From: Adineta steineri | Lineage: Eukaryota > Rotifera > Eurotatoria > Adinetida > Adinetidae | Length of the DNA: 64,000 bases | Reading direction: 5' to 3' | Assembly (NCBI GenBank): GCA_905250115.1 | Contig: CAJNOI010000011.1 | Location: forward strand, 738,554 to 802,553 | Shown here: positions 24,920-38,773 of the stretch, piece by piece | Position numbering within the stretch: position 1 is the stretch's first letter | Layout: every line of letters starts with the position of its first letter | Notes under the pieces: generated by a model | Seen by the model: only the letters and a program-made list of their open reading frames with translations | Told to the model about the DNA's origin: nothing | The model's database searches: none | Made by a program: the position numbers and the translations under genes

Positions 24920-27151
24920 TTAAATATTTATCGAAGATGAATCATCTGTTGGTTGTTCAACTTCAACAATATGTTGTTCATTATCATTAGTTTTCACATC
25001 TGAATTTTGATTCTTTATTTCTGAATCTTCTGTAAATCTTGTTACGGGAATATCAATAACAGTTGTTGTTGTTGTTGTATTTTCTGATGATTTATTATTT
25101 GGATATAAAGTATTATAAGACCCATAGAAATTAATATCATTTGTTTTTCTATAATTAAGTTTTGATGATAATCGATCAGTATTTGGTGTATAAGTTGTTC
25201 GAGTTGCTGTTGTATCTTGTTGTTTCTCTACTGTAACTTGATTTGCCGTTTTTGTATTAAAATCATCTGTAATATTATCAACAACTGGTTTCATTGTACC
25301 TTCTAATAAATTTCTATATGTTTCAATTTCTTTTTCCAATGATGTTTGTTTATGTATAACATCTTCATAATCTTGTGTTGCTTTATCATTGTGTAATTTA
25401 AATTGATTCATTTCATTTTGTTGTGATTGTAGAAGACGTTGATTTTCATCTGTTGTCATTTCAATTTTGATTTGTAATTCACGTAATTGTAATTTTAATT
25501 CCGATGTTTTTTGTTTTAATGCATTCATATCTGTTCGTACACGTTGTATATCAGCACGTACACGATCTTCTTCTTGTTTAATACGTTCTTGTTCACGATC
25601 ATTTAAAAATAAATGTCCAAGTTCAGGATATTGTCGAGCAATATTTTGATAAGATTGTTGAAATTGTCCATATAATTCATTTCGATGTGCATCATGTTCA
25701 CGTTCAAAATCTTGACGAATTCTTCTTATCGCATTCGATAATTCAGATTTAAATGTATGTGCACGATCATTTGTTGTAGTTGAACCTGACATTATTGCAG
25801 ATTGTTTAATATCTTTTAATTTTTGTTGTTGTTGTTCGCGTAATCGAACGATTTCATCTTGTAATTGTTTACTTTTTTGTTCACATGATGAACGTGTTAT
25901 TATTTCAGTTTGAATTTCATTTTTTGTTTGTACGAAAAAACGTTGTATTTGGGCAATTAATTGTTTCCATTGATTATGTTCATTATCTTGATGTGCAAGA
26001 CGACGTTTAAACATTATAATATCACCTTCAACAGATGATAATTGTCGTTCAACTTTTTCCGTATCATATTTAGATGAATCACATTCTCGAAATGTTTGAT
26101 TTAAACGTTGTTTTAATGGAACAATAGTATTCTAAACATAAAAAAGAGTTATGTAAATTTTGTTAATTATAGAAAAATTTGACTAACTTGTGTTTCTTGT
26201 GCAGTAGAAAATGTACTATTTTTATCTTTAAATAATTTCTCAGCTGTTTGTCTTAATTGTGCTATTTCAGTTTCATATTTTGATTTAATTTTTTGACAAT
26301 TTTCTTGTTCTTTTTCCGTCAGAAGATTTGCATCCATTTGAATTTTTTTATTTTGTGCTTCTAAATATCGAACTTTCTCAACATAATCAGCAAATTTATC
26401 ATTTAATGTTGATAATTCAAATCTTTCTTTTTCACGTGATTGATTAAATAAAGATGGTTTAGCCATGGAAAATGATGAGCCACGAAATGTTGATGAAGAC
26501 ATTGGTTTTGATTGATTTTCAAAGTTATTTAAATCGTCAAATGATGAATGTAAATGTGTAGTAGAAGAAGATGAAGATGTATAAGTGCTGTTGTTTTTGT
26601 TATTTGTTGATGTTTGTGGAATATGAGTGTCAGCAAATGATAATGTCGTTGTTTGTAACAATGGTAAACTACTCTTGAAAGTTGACAACGAGTATGGTAA
26701 TGGGAGGAGACCAAGAAAATTGTTGCTCTGCACTATACCTATTAAATGTAGAGGAGAAGAAAAAAAATAAAGTAAGTAATCTGATAATTCTTTTCATACA
26801 CACATACGTCTTATAAAAAACGAATGTTAAAACAAAATTCATCAACTAAATCTTTTTTTTTCTTTTTTAGAAAAATATAAGAATCTACTTCATCCTTTGT
26901 TGTTATTGTCCTTGAGACTAACATTTGTATAGAAAGAAAATTAAAGAGTGTTTATTTTGGTTTTTTTTTGTTACTCGACCTGTTTCTATTTCATAAATTA
27001 AATCAAGACGAGAAAAAAAACGCGGTACTTTCCGTTACATAGTAAATAATGTATACTACTTGTACATACACAAAAACGCGATATTAATATTACCTCCTAA
27101 TGTATTATCATCGATTTCAGCATTTGTTTTATTATTGATAGATTTATTCAT
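24920..27151 (-). CDS. Cytoplasmic intermediate filament protein
   Basis: Structural filament protein, 606 residues; exons 27094-27151, 26188-26738, 24920-26131, phases joined. Residues 1-120 form a Ser/Thr/Asn-rich head. The rod starts at about 122 with the coil-1A signature (EKERFELSTLNDKFADYVEK, then VRYLEAQN) and ends at about 482 with the helix-termination motif YRNLLEGT. The rod is about 360 residues, which fits the long coil 1B of lamins and protostome cytoplasmic filaments better than the 310-residue vertebrate form. The tail (about 124 residues) is Thr/Asn/Asp-rich. It has no nuclear localisation cluster, no recognisable lamin-tail Ig fold and no CaaX end, so it is read as cytoplasmic. 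The 58-bp first exon is supported by an ATG, a GTAATA donor and matching phase. Confidence 0.9.
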
Positions 27152-29252
27152 TAGTAATCTGTGTATTATGTATGCGAGAAAGAGAATTAAAATGAAGAAT
27201 GTTATAGCGACAAACCGCTTTTAGTTGATGTTGATTTTTCCATATGGTAGTAAATTTGATTATACTCTACGAGATCCTATTCAAACACGCACACACTTGA
27301 TAAATTCGTCTTATCTATTGTTGTTCTCTTTACACCCTCTTTCTTATTGCGGTAACTACAGACAAGACATCTCTACGCGCGTTCTTCACATCACAAAAAG
27401 AAAATGCAAACCACAAAAAAGCATAGTTTTCGTCCTTTTTTCCTCCTTGTTACACGTGTAATCATGCAAAAGTACTTGCAATTATTATACAGTCGAATAT
27501 AATTTTTAAATTTATAATTTCATATATATATATATGTAACAAGATGACTTATATGTACATTGATTACTTTTTTTTTTTTTGATTTTTCATTGTATATCAA
27601 TGATAGAAATAAATTTAATAATAGGGTTAAAAGTGTTCGATTTTCTTTTTCATTCAAACAAATGAAACAAAGTCTAACACTCTTTATTCATTGAAAAATT
27701 ATGTGCGGGATTTGAAAGAAAAGAAAATTTTTCGAAGGGTACTTAACTAACAAAACAACAGGTATTTCAAATTACTTTTATTGTCCATTGAGATTTTTTT
27801 GTATTTGAATTAGTAAATCATAATTTTTGAATATTAATATGACTGGTCTATAAATGATTATAATTATATTTTATAAATCGGCTTTTCGTCGAAGACCAAG
27901 AATTTGAATTCATCATTTTAAAATATGGATTAAAATCTAAAGGAAAATATCTTGTGCTATGAATAAGCATTTGAAATAGGATTTGATAATAATTAATACA
28001 GAAAAAGTAATTAGTCGATGTAAAGGATTTCTTTTATCTAGTCGATTATAAGGAACTTGAGTAAATTTATTGAACTAAACTTCATGCTGGGTATTTATAT
28101 AAATTCTAATAAATCTTTTATGGATATTATGCATTTTTATTAAAGTTCATGTTGACTTCTTTCATTCAAAATCAATATGGATGGATAGACTATTATGAAT
28201 TTAGATGAGTTTTCACGAACTTTATGGTTGAGGAAATTTTAGAATCTACGATGGTTTATAAGATCTAGTATTTATTTTTTTGCTCTGTGTACATATCAGA
28301 GCTCTTTGGACTATAAATCGACTATTTTATTATGTAAAAACGAACTGTTTGTTATAGGATGAAACACATCTATTTTTGCAACATTGAAATTATGAAAAGA
28401 AGTTTATAATAATTTCACAATACGTTCGTATAGTGTATCTAGACATACCTTAATTTATTATTGTTATAGATGTTGTCGACGTATCAAATTCAAAAAAGTG
28501 AATCTACTTCTCTACTAACACAAAAAAAACGCGTGCTGGCGCAGAAGAGATAAGAATTTTAAAAAATCTACTATAATATCAATTCAAACTTTATTTTTCT
28601 CGTGCTTAACTAAAACTACAACGTTAATCGAATTTTTCCAAGAATATACTACAGAATTTCACTGCTGTTATCGCCTTAAAATCCACTAAATTTCGGAATA
28701 TCTTCTAAGAGGATACTATTGCGATAGATATCTCTACTAAAAAATGGAAAACAACTAGAATCTATACTCGCTCTGGAAAAGAAATTAATACTATGCAAAA
28801 TATCTTCTCAGATATACAATAATAAAAAGAAATATAATACAAAAATATATGTAATAAGTCAATATATTTTACTCTGTATGGTGTAGTAGTTTCATTAGCT
28901 CCCAGTAGTACTATTTGTAACTTGCGTTACAACACTATATATACTTAGCAGAATAATTGATTCGATATTTAAAACTTCTATATAACATCGTTAGAACTCA
29001 AGAAAATTTTGCATGATTTTTCAAAATCAAGTTAACACAACGATAGCTGAATATCTCTGTCTCTTTCTAATTATATATTAGAAACTAATGTTTTATTTTG
29101 TAATCGTAGATGTCGCTTATATCTAACTGTATCGAGGACATTGATCAGCATTCGATCGTTTCTTTCCACCAACGAATGAAACGTTAACCTCTTCGTCGTC
29201 TTCGTACTACTTCATTCCATACAAGAAAAACTTTTCGTAAAGTATTATAAAA
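27152..29252. other. Long divergent intergenic region
   Basis: About 2.1 kb between the divergent intermediate filament and NOC3L starts. AT-rich throughout, no open frame with coding character, no repeat noticed. It should contain both promoters. Confidence 0.5.
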
Positions 29253-31998
29253 ATGGTTAAACACTCGAAGAAACCCACGAAACCAAAATCACGTTCAAAA
29301 ATGACACGTGCGAACAAGAAACCAGAGCTTGGTAAAATATCCAAACAAGAAAAAAAATTTCATAAAAAAGTTAAAAATACTGTTCCATTGAAAAAGAATC
29401 CTTCGATGTATCAAAAGAATAAACCAGTACCAAAACAAAAACAAAAACCAAAAAGAGAATCACAAATCTCAAAAATGGATACGGATATGATCGATGATGA
29501 AGTTGATGACGAATTTATTTTACCATTAGATATGCTTTCTGATGAAGAAAATGAACAAGTTCATATTCATACAGATGATGAAGATGATAATCAACACAAT
29601 ATGGAAACCTATGAACGTTTACCACGTTCATCATTTAATGAAAAAAATAGACAACGACCATTGTTACCAATAAAAACTGATCGTGGTCAATTAGTTGCTC
29701 AATCAACACCAATAATCGAACAAGAAATTCAAGAAGAATCTGATGAAGATGAAACAGATTCATCTCCTACTTCATCTGGAGTACCACCACCACCAGCGAA
29801 ACCTGTTTCAATTATTGAATTAATTGCTGAACGTGATAAAAAACTTAATGAAACTAAACAAACAATTGTAACACTTTGTGATATAATTATGAAAAGTCCT
29901 TATGAAGAAATATCAAATTTAAAACAATTACGTTTATTACTTAATCTTGGTGATCCATTGATATCAATGACAATAAGAAAATTAACAATGCTTTCATTAG
30001 TAGAATTATTTCGTGATATTGTACCTGGTTATCGTATACGTTCATTAAAAGAACAAACAAAAGATGAAAATGAAGAAATAAAAAATGTTAAACATAAAAA
30101 ATATTCAAATAAAGAAAATTTATCAAAAGATGTTAAAGTCATACGACATTTTGAACAAACTTTACTTAAACATTATCAACATTTTCTTCATTTTCTTGAA
30201 CAATGTGCAAAAAAAAATCTTCCTGATAATCATTTAACAAAAAGTAAACAGAAACATCTGAAAAAAATGGAATCATCAAAACTCAATCTTGGTCATTTAG
30301 CTATTCAATGTTTATGTAAATTATTAACTTATTTACATCATTTTAATTTTCGAACTAATCTACTTAATGTTATTGTGCAATTTATGGCTAGTAGGTAAGA
30401 AATAAAATACTATGAATTCAGTAAAGCTGATTCTATGGGATTCATAAGCATGAAAATGTACTGTTTGGATTTAAGTCTAAATTAATGAGTCTTGACGAGA
30501 CGAATAGAATTCTCGTATTGAATACAAGGTGTTGCCAAGAAATTCGAAAGAACTTTACTTGAATTTTATTAATCATAAAAGACACACCAATAAAAGGTGT
30601 GAACATATTAAACAGAATCTGATAAGCTTATTTTTTTGAAGCCACGAGTAGTGAGAGTCCATCGAGATGCTCGGCACTATCGATGTCGTCGTTGTGGCAG
30701 CGAGTGTTCAGGGTATGGATATGATGTGAGTAGGTGGGTGAGGGTGAGTGTAGGTATGGACTACTTTTCTTCTACACCAACACCCACACCTACTTCACAA
30801 AGCCTTTCGAGATGGTTTATTTCTTTTCCGAATTAATTGACATATTCGAATACATTATAAATATTCTGTTTTTTCTAATTCTAGTGATGTAAGTGTACGA
30901 GAACAATGTTGTACTTGTATTTCCGATCTTATTCGTAATGATCGTACAGGTGACATATCACTTGAAGTTGTTCGTTTTGTAACACGTTTATTGAAGACGC
31001 GTTCATATGCTGTTGAACCATGTGTACTTGATGTATTTATTTCACTTAATATTCGTGAAATATCTCCAATTGAGGAAAAAAAACTTGAAAAATCAACTCG
31101 GCCAGATTATCGTGCACAAAAATTATCACGTCGTGATCGTCGTCAACATAAAGAAAAACAAGAATTAAATAAAGCACTTGAAGGTAAAACATTAGCTAAT
31201 CGTCAAGAACAACGTTTGAAAATAAATCGTCAAATAATTGAATTAATATTTTTAAATTATTTTCGTTTATTAAAACGTCGTCTTAATTTACGTTTAATGC
31301 CAAGTGTATGTGAAGGTTTAGCAAAATTTTCCAATTTAATTAATATTGAATATATGGATGATTTAATAACATGTTTCTATGAAGAATTATCATCAGATCA
31401 AACTGGTTTAACACAACGTGCAAAATTTCATTGTTTAATAACAGTTTTTTCAATATTAAATCGTCAACAAGTATTAATACATATTGATCCACAAAGATTT
31501 TATGCATTATTTTATTCATTACTTGTACCATGTCCATCTAATGATGATATTGATCTTGTTATTAAACTTATACAATTAATGTTAATTGATCGTTATAAAC
31601 AATTATCAAAAAATAAATTATTAGCTTTTATAAAACGTTTATTAACAATGACATTAGAGTTACAAGTTTATAAATCAATAAGTGCGATTTTAGTTATGAT
31701 TAAAGCATTATTATCAATTTCATCAATGGTAACTGAACAATTATTTGATAATGAATATTCCGGTTCGGGAATAAAATATTTAATCGAATTAAATGATCCA
31801 GAATATTGTCATTCACAAAATGCAACATTATATGAATTAATTCTATTAAAAACTACAGCAAATAAACCTGTTCGACAACAATGTGATGAAATTTTAAGTG
31901 GAAAATTTCAATCCGATACACATGTTTTACGATCATGTCAAGAGAATGCTTTAGCATTTCTTCAATTGACAAATAATAATGAACAACAAGAAAAATAG
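29253..31998 (+). CDS. NOC3L: NOC3L, nucleolar complex protein 3 homologue
   Basis: Nucleolar protein for 60S pre-ribosome maturation and export, also linked to replication licensing in yeast; 751 residues. Exons 29253-30394 and 30885-31998. The first 75 residues are strongly basic (nucleolar targeting type) and an acidic stretch follows (DDEVDDEF). The NOC3 domain holds PVSIIELIAERDKKLNE, MTIRKLTMLSLVELFRDIVP and GYRIRSL. The C-terminal half is the CBF/Mak21-type helical repeat region (LRLMPSVCEGLAKFSNLINI, AKFHCLITVFSIL). The single 490-bp intron is much longer than the usual 50-70 bp because it carries a telomere-like palindrome. Confidence 0.94.
30726..30798. repeat. Telomere-like palindrome in NOC3L intron
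   Basis: A G-rich arm (30726-30753, GTAGGTGGGTGAGGGTG) is followed after about 20 bp by its C-rich complement (30773-30798, ACACCAACACCCACACC). The arms match imperfectly over about 26 bp. Polarity is G-strand then C-strand. It lies in a GC-richer patch (about 30,640-30,830) that interrupts an otherwise AT-rich intron. Confidence 0.75.
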
Positions 31999-32437
31999 AA
32001 AAAGAAAAATAAAGATCATTGTTTTTGTTATTAAAAATAAAACAAATAAATTTACAAAAAAAAAATAAAACATTGTCTTTAATACTTAGAAAAAAACGAT
32101 ACTTTATACAGATGAATTTAGTATTATTTAACCATGTAACGGTCGATTTAAATAAAAACAAAATATATTATTCTCTCATCATTGCTTATGGTTTTATTCT
32201 GGCACAAAGTTCTACCTATATATTCTCACATAGCACAGGTGATATCTGATGTATTAAGTTGCCGTATGTGTATGTGTCAACGACACGAACGATACCGTTA
32301 AAAGGATAAAAGATACTTTATTTGTTATTTCGTGTATATATATATATGGTGTATATATATAATATACCTGTATGTTTCTTTTTTTTGCGGAAAAAAAACT
32401 GTGTACTTTCAATTGATCTTTATTTTAACATTGAATA
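31999..32437. other. Intergenic
   Basis: AT-rich with TA microsatellite near 32,335-32,365. No gene signal. Confidence 0.5.
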
Positions 32438-34609
32438 ATGATGAATAAAAAATCAACAGCAAATTTTCATAAATCATTATTTTCTGTACAGTAAGTAAGA
32501 AAATCTTTTAAACAAAGAAATATTATTTACTACCAATCAGTGATATGTATATCTTGCGTTTTTCGTTCGTTAAATAGTTAGTTCATTCTTTGTTTTGTAT
32601 ATAATTTGATGTCATCAGTAACTAGTCAATTACTTTTAACTAAAATTTTGGATAATTATCAATAAAAGAAAATATTAACTAATAATTTGCTTAGTAACAG
32701 TCAGAATGATTTATCTTCTTTTGTTAATGTTAATAATTTCATATAAAAACTATCAACAAGGTAGAAATATTTTTAATTATATAGACGAAAAAAAAATTCT
32801 TCTACAAATAGATTTATTTCTTTGTCTTTTGCATTAGATCATCATCATCATCGATGGTTTATTTATGTCGATTTCGTCAACGAAATCGTTTAATTGAAAT
32901 ACCCATAACCAGTGAATATTATCATCAACAAAATGGAATATCACATGAACATCTTAGACAATTGATTAGTAAAAATTTTTATTTATTAAATGAATTTTCG
33001 TATTTTTTGTAGTTCAAGAATTTCAATTACAACAAATAATAAAAACAACATTAATTATACAAATATGGAATGAACAATATCAAGAATATATTGATATTGA
33101 ATCATTTAAACAAATACCATTTGAAGGTCGTTTACAAGTATTAATGTAAGATTAAAAATTTGACATATTTATTTTATGACCTTTTTTTTATATATACGAA
33201 ATTAGAGTGCGTAATAGACATATTATCAGATTATTACAAGTATTTAATTATAATTGTTTACAAGAAAAACTGACATAAGTTCTTTAGTCTGGCTTAAGTA
33301 TTATTGTACCTTAAGAACGCATTACTCGTCTAAAAATATCATGTTTTATTATTTGTCTTAGCTCTTTTTTCATTTAAAAAACACGTATAGCAGTAAAAAC
33401 AACATATTTCAAAATCCGATATTTCATGAATCTATTTATATATAAATATACATAAATTTTCGTTTGTTTGATCTCTCGAAAAAGTTCTGTATGACAGAAT
33501 AGTAACTCATCATATTTCTATTCATGGAATCTCGTTAGTTATTTTATATGAAATAAAAATGAATTCTTTTTTTCTAGCGAAAAAGATATCAATTCAATTG
33601 AGGATACATCACTAGTATTGACTTCGAAAAGTCCACCGACGCCAGTTTCATCTCATATAATTACAACAACAGCTCATTCTATAACACCAAATTCATTACA
33701 AATAATATCTAATACTAATCGAACACCATTAATATCAAATCGAAATATGAATTTACATGACGAAATTGATTCATCATTACAAATGAATTTTAAAATGGAA
33801 AAACTTTATGATGAATCTATTAATAAGTATAGATTTATTTTATTGAAATATTTTACAAATAAAATATTCGAATTGAATATTTCAGTATATCAACAATACA
33901 TCAATATGATAATTCTCAACATAATTTAACATATGATTTATTACCAAAACCAATTGATGGTATTCCAATTCCACGTTTTCCACCTCATATCGCTGCTTTT
34001 CTCAATGGTAATGGTGATGCAAATCAATTGAATGCACTTGTACAAGCTTTATACCAAGAAATTGTTAAATATGAACTGTAAATGAATTATTTTTTGTACA
34101 AATATATATTTTATTTTCGAATATTTTTCAGTTATCCAAGTGCCGATGAACTTCGTTCAATTGTTAGTCGTCTTGTTGATCGTTATTCATCTTGTATATC
34201 AGTTATTGGTAGTATTGAATTATTAGTACGAAAATTATATTATAAATTTTGTAATGAAAGAAAAAAATATCCTATTGAATTAAAACGTCGACAACCAAAT
34301 AAAAGAAAACGTCATATAATACGTGATGATGATTTATCAAATCTAAATAATCAACAAATATTCTTAGGAGAACATAATCATGGTGGAAATTTATCCGATG
34401 ATATTCATCAATCATCATTGAATCATCTTATGCATTTATGGACATCAACAACAAATGATTATAAAGATATAAACCAACAACATTCAAGATCATCATCAGA
34501 TTCTTCATCACCTATTTCAAATAATCAAGATGATTCACAACGGTATCATCCATTAAATTTATCAATTTCAATTAATAATCATAATAATAATCTTATGTGT
34601 ACGGAATAA
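32438..34609 (+). CDS. Unrecognised 411-residue protein
   Basis: Six exons with consistent phase: 32438-32490, 32838-32968, 33013-33145, 33578-33826, 33886-34077, 34132-34609. I do not recognise the family. The N-terminal part is a compact region (VYLCRFRQRNRLIEIPITSE, then an IWNEQYQEYIDIESF stretch). A Ser/Thr/Asn-rich linker follows, then a PRFPPHIAAFLNGNG segment and a helical region (YPSADELRSIVSRLVDRYSS to RKLYYKFCNERKKYP). A polybasic run RRQPNKRKRH, which looks like a nuclear localisation signal, and a low-complexity Ser/Asn tail close it. The YPSADELR..YKFCNERKK helices faintly recall the YPD...YKFKNERR region of some uncharacterised vertebrate proteins; this is from memory and weak. 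The first exon is the least certain. Confidence 0.7.
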
Positions 34610-36256
34610 ATCATTATCAAAACAAAACATTTTCTTATTTAATTAAATTAGTTTGTCTTGTGATCTGCTTAATTTCTGTGTTTTCATTGTCGATCAGTTT
34701 GACTCATAATAGAATTTATGCAATGAAATGACTCTTTACAAATAAAAAAAAGATCGTTCTGTGCTTTTCTATATTCATTATTCAATTAATTTCAAAGCTT
34801 TCTGTTTTCTGTCAATCTAAAATATAACATATATATCAATTTATTTGATAATTTCACAATTGAATGATTAGTTTTTATGAACTCATGATAATTCTACTTG
34901 TTAGGTTACATGTTCTGACATTTCTTACTTCATTTTTTATTTATAAAAGAAACAAAAACAATTGTAATTATCAGCTAATCTTTTACTTGAAGGTCTATAG
35001 ATTTGAAGAAACAAATGATCTTATTTCTACTATTATTATATTTATAATTTGCGTCAGTAAAAATGACTGGTTTTCAATTCAATATTGAAATATAAGAGAC
35101 TGGATTATTATCAAGTACTAAAAAACTTTTTGATCTCGAGTTTTGACTAGATGTAATGAATATATAGGATTAATATAAGCTTAGAAATTTTTGGGTTTAT
35201 ATTGCAATTTAACTTAAGATATTAATTCTATTTAACCTGAAATTTTGTTTAGATCGAGATCTCAATTATAAGAAACTTTTTCTTTTGTGGATGTTGTAAT
35301 AGTCGTAATCAAATCTTAGTTTGAATCCAAATGTTTTTTTGTCTTCTTCTACTCTGTGTATGTTTTTCCGACAGCGAACATTTGACATTCAAGATTTTTT
35401 CTTATAACTACTGTGTTTGATCATTAAAGACGATATGTCAATAACAAGCAGAAACATTGCTAAGGTCGTATTTGTCGATTTACTGTCTATCAATGTTTGA
35501 AAATTCAAAAAATTAACACATTGAACTACGACTGGAAAATTCTATATGTTAGTAGAATAAAAATTTTAGTGTAGGTTGCGTTGAAATTTCATACGATGGT
35601 GGGAAGATTTTATTTCCAATAGATGTTTTCTATTCATATAATACAATAAGATAATCTTTCACGTGAACAAAATTCGTAGACAAAGATGGTACTACTTATG
35701 AAAAAAACATGCAAGATATACAATGAGTTCTTTTTAAATTAAACAAAACAGACACATGAACAAAAAATTGTAATTAGAGAATATTATTGAATTATAGATT
35801 AGCTCAAGTTTTTACTGAGCAGATGGAAGAAGAACATTAATTTTTATGATTTTTATTTATAGTAAAGTTTTTCTTTTATTTGCTTGATTTGTTTCTTTTC
35901 TGTTTTATTTCATTTATAATATCTTCGCATATTGATATATATGCAATACTATATATATTAGTTGTCTACAAGAACTAAATTCATTAATCTATCTTACCGT
36001 TGTCATCTACATTTTTCTTGTCTCTTTTCTTTTTTTTTTCAATATGTTATTTCTCTTATTACTCAGCGCTCATATATATTTATATGTCACTATAATGCCT
36101 TTCTTCTATTAAGAACTGAGAAATGTCTGAGGTAGTTCATTATGAGATAAAAACATGGATTATTTTTTATTCAATTAAAATAGATTATTTGCACCGAATG
36201 ATGTAAGTTTAAAAGTACGCTTTATTTTTCAGATTCAAACAAAAAAGAAAAGAACA
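34610..36256. other. Intergenic, AT-rich
   Basis: About 1.65 kb upstream of the receptor gene. No supported frame or repeat. Confidence 0.5.
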
Positions 36257-38248
36257 ATGAATTGGACTAATTATACAAACAATCCTTATGATATTAGTTT
36301 ATTTTCATCTCCGATTGAAGGACCAAATCCATGTCCAAATCAACGTGCTATATCTCGACCATTGTTATTTGTTCATAATTATTCATTATTCGTTTTTGGT
36401 TCAGTATTAAATATACTTGCATTTATTATTCTTATGCAAGGTTCATTACGTTGTCATTCAACATTTGCTTATTTAGCATTTTTATCATTATCAAATGGTT
36501 TATTATCATTAGTACGTTTTATACAATGGATGTTTGCATATTATTTAAATATTCAATTGGAAAATTATTTATATACATGTCGTTTTTATCATTTTACATT
36601 AGATTTTTTAACACATTTCAGTTTATTTACATTAGTATGTGTTAATATAGATCGAGCACGAACAGTAACAAAAAATCGACCCAATACAAAATTTTCAAAA
36701 TCAACATTTTCTATGGTTTTAATAAAAGAATGTATTATTGCTACGATTTTATCTGCTTATCATTTTCATTGGCTTGTTAAATTTGGTCATGAAGGTAATG
36801 TCTATTAATATTTTTCGAATAGTAAAATATAATATGCACTAATATCATGTATATATGCATCTCTGTGTGCGCGACATCCGACCGGAAAGAATAAAATAGA
36901 TCTAACTAATATAGCCACATTAACAACATTAGTCTAGGTCATCGTAGTCCTCTTAAAAGCAAAGATCTTAACATTGATAATAAATAAACTTTCAGCTACA
37001 ATGAACATTTCTATTTTTTCCTAAATGAGATTCTTATCATTTTGTTTACCTAATGTGACAAGTACAGATTTAAAAATATATTTTTTTTGTTCTATGAATT
37101 CTAAAATAAGTAGTTCTTATATGGTATTAGTTGAAAACAAATCCCGAAGATGTTTTAAATAGTGTATATCATATTATTTTTTTTTCTCCTTAGTTTTTGA
37201 TGGTAAAGTAACTCGAACAATTTGTAATTATGATCAAAATCGAACATCACCAGCATATTTTTATTTTCTTACAACAATTTATCCACCATTTGAATTAATT
37301 ATATTTTTTTGTTTACCACTTTTAATTAATATGATATGTACATTTTTTATTGTACGAAGTTTACGTTTAAGAATGCGTACAGCTAAACGTTTTAATCCAT
37401 TAAATCGTATGATAATTAATTCAAGACAAAATCAATTTTTAAAACGTATACAACAAATATTTTCTTGTCTTCTACCACGAACAACTGTTAAATCAAATAT
37501 ATATTCATGTTTTTGTTTTCAAATACAATGTCGACGTCATACACAATTACGTCTAAAAATTGGTCGTACAAAACGAAGTTTATTAAAATATGAAGAAGAA
37601 AATGATTCAATTGATCGACAACAATTATCAACAATAACAAATGATTTATTACCAGATATACAACAAATAACATCAATAACAGCAACAATATTAAATAAAA
37701 CACATCGTTCAAGACGTATACGTGATATACATTTATCAGCAATGTTAATTGTATTAAATATACTTTATTTAATATTTAATTTACCATTTAATTTTCATCA
37801 AACATTTAGAAAATTCATCTATAAAAATAATCAAGATACATGTATTGTTAGATTTACAAGTCTTTTACTTGATACATTACAACAAACATATTTTTCAACA
37901 AATTTCTTTTTATATGTTTTAACAAATCGACGTTTTAGAGAAGAATTTTATAATACAATTATGAAATTATGTACACGTAAACAACAATATAGATTAAAGA
38001 AAACTATACAACAAAAACAAGCAAGAAGTTTTAGTCTTATACCATCAACAGCAATTATAAGTAATTTTAATGGAGATTATCAAACAACGTCAGTTTTACT
38101 TCAACCAAATCGAGATAGTCTTATTTCTGATATAGAACTCATCGAATCATCACAACAACAACAACAATCAATTCTTACACAAGATGAAAATAATCAATTT
38201 ATTTCAAAATTAGTTATACTCGAAGATTTAACAAACGAACATGAATAA
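36257..38248 (+). CDS. Rhodopsin-like G-protein-coupled receptor
   Basis: Seven-helix receptor, 530 residues; exons 36257-36794 and 37194-38248. The N-terminus has Asn-linked glycosylation motifs (NWTNYT, NYS). Helix 1 is near residues 37-60 (LLFVHNYSLFVFGSVLNILAF) and helix 3 ends in VNIDRA, the position of the DRY box. The extracellular Cys pair (TCRFYH and TICNYD) is present. The third intracellular loop is very long and basic (about residues 245-345). In helix 7 the NPxxY position reads TNFFLYVLTNRRFREEF. The tail is Gln/Ser-rich. This is the class A layout common in lineage-expanded rotifer receptors; the ligand cannot be told. The intron (399 bp) sits after helix 4. Confidence 0.82.
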
Positions 38249-38773
38249 CAAAACACTTTTCTTTTTAATGTAATCGTATTCATTATTTAATCCAGTTGTG
38301 AATTTAAATGGTCATATATATATAAATAAATAAATATAGAGAAATAAGAATTGTTATACTTTGATATATCACAATTATCGAAAAAGATAATCATTAAAAA
38401 GGAATTTTATTAGATGTTACTATAATTTAACTCATAAAATATGTACAATGATGATGATGATGAAATAAGCTTTGACCTTGACATATAACATAAAACAGTC
38501 ATTCTATTGCATGATAAATTGTGTGAAGTATTGTGACATAGAAAAAAAAGTACATGAGAGGGTGGACATAAGTGTGCAATTGGCCTTTTGACTTCTATAT
38601 ATATAAGGTATTGAAGAAGAGGAGAGAAAAAAATGAAAACGTTTTTTTGAGTGTATAAAACGACAGGATAACAAGAGACATGAAAAAACACTTTAAAGTA
38701 ATCTAAGTGTGTGTTCAATAAGAACAAGTATAACTTTTTTTTTTCTAATCGAATTTTATCGTGTACTAAGATT
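38249..38773. other. Intergenic
   Basis: Contains a short GAT microsatellite near 38,448-38,464; opposite-strand frames here are low complexity. Confidence 0.45.

Noticed and set aside
25014-25080. GTTGTTGTTGTTGT run in the intermediate filament gene as a repeat element
   Set aside because: It is an in-frame poly-Thr codon run of the tail, not a separate element.
30636-30836. 66-residue frame with TPTPTPT in the NOC3L intron
   Set aside because: Produced by the telomere-like palindrome; the flanking exons splice in phase over it.
33201-33287. Extra exon of the 411-residue gene ending in a stop
   Set aside because: The exon before it joins in phase to 33578, giving a longer protein; the short piece would truncate it and could only be a minor isoform.
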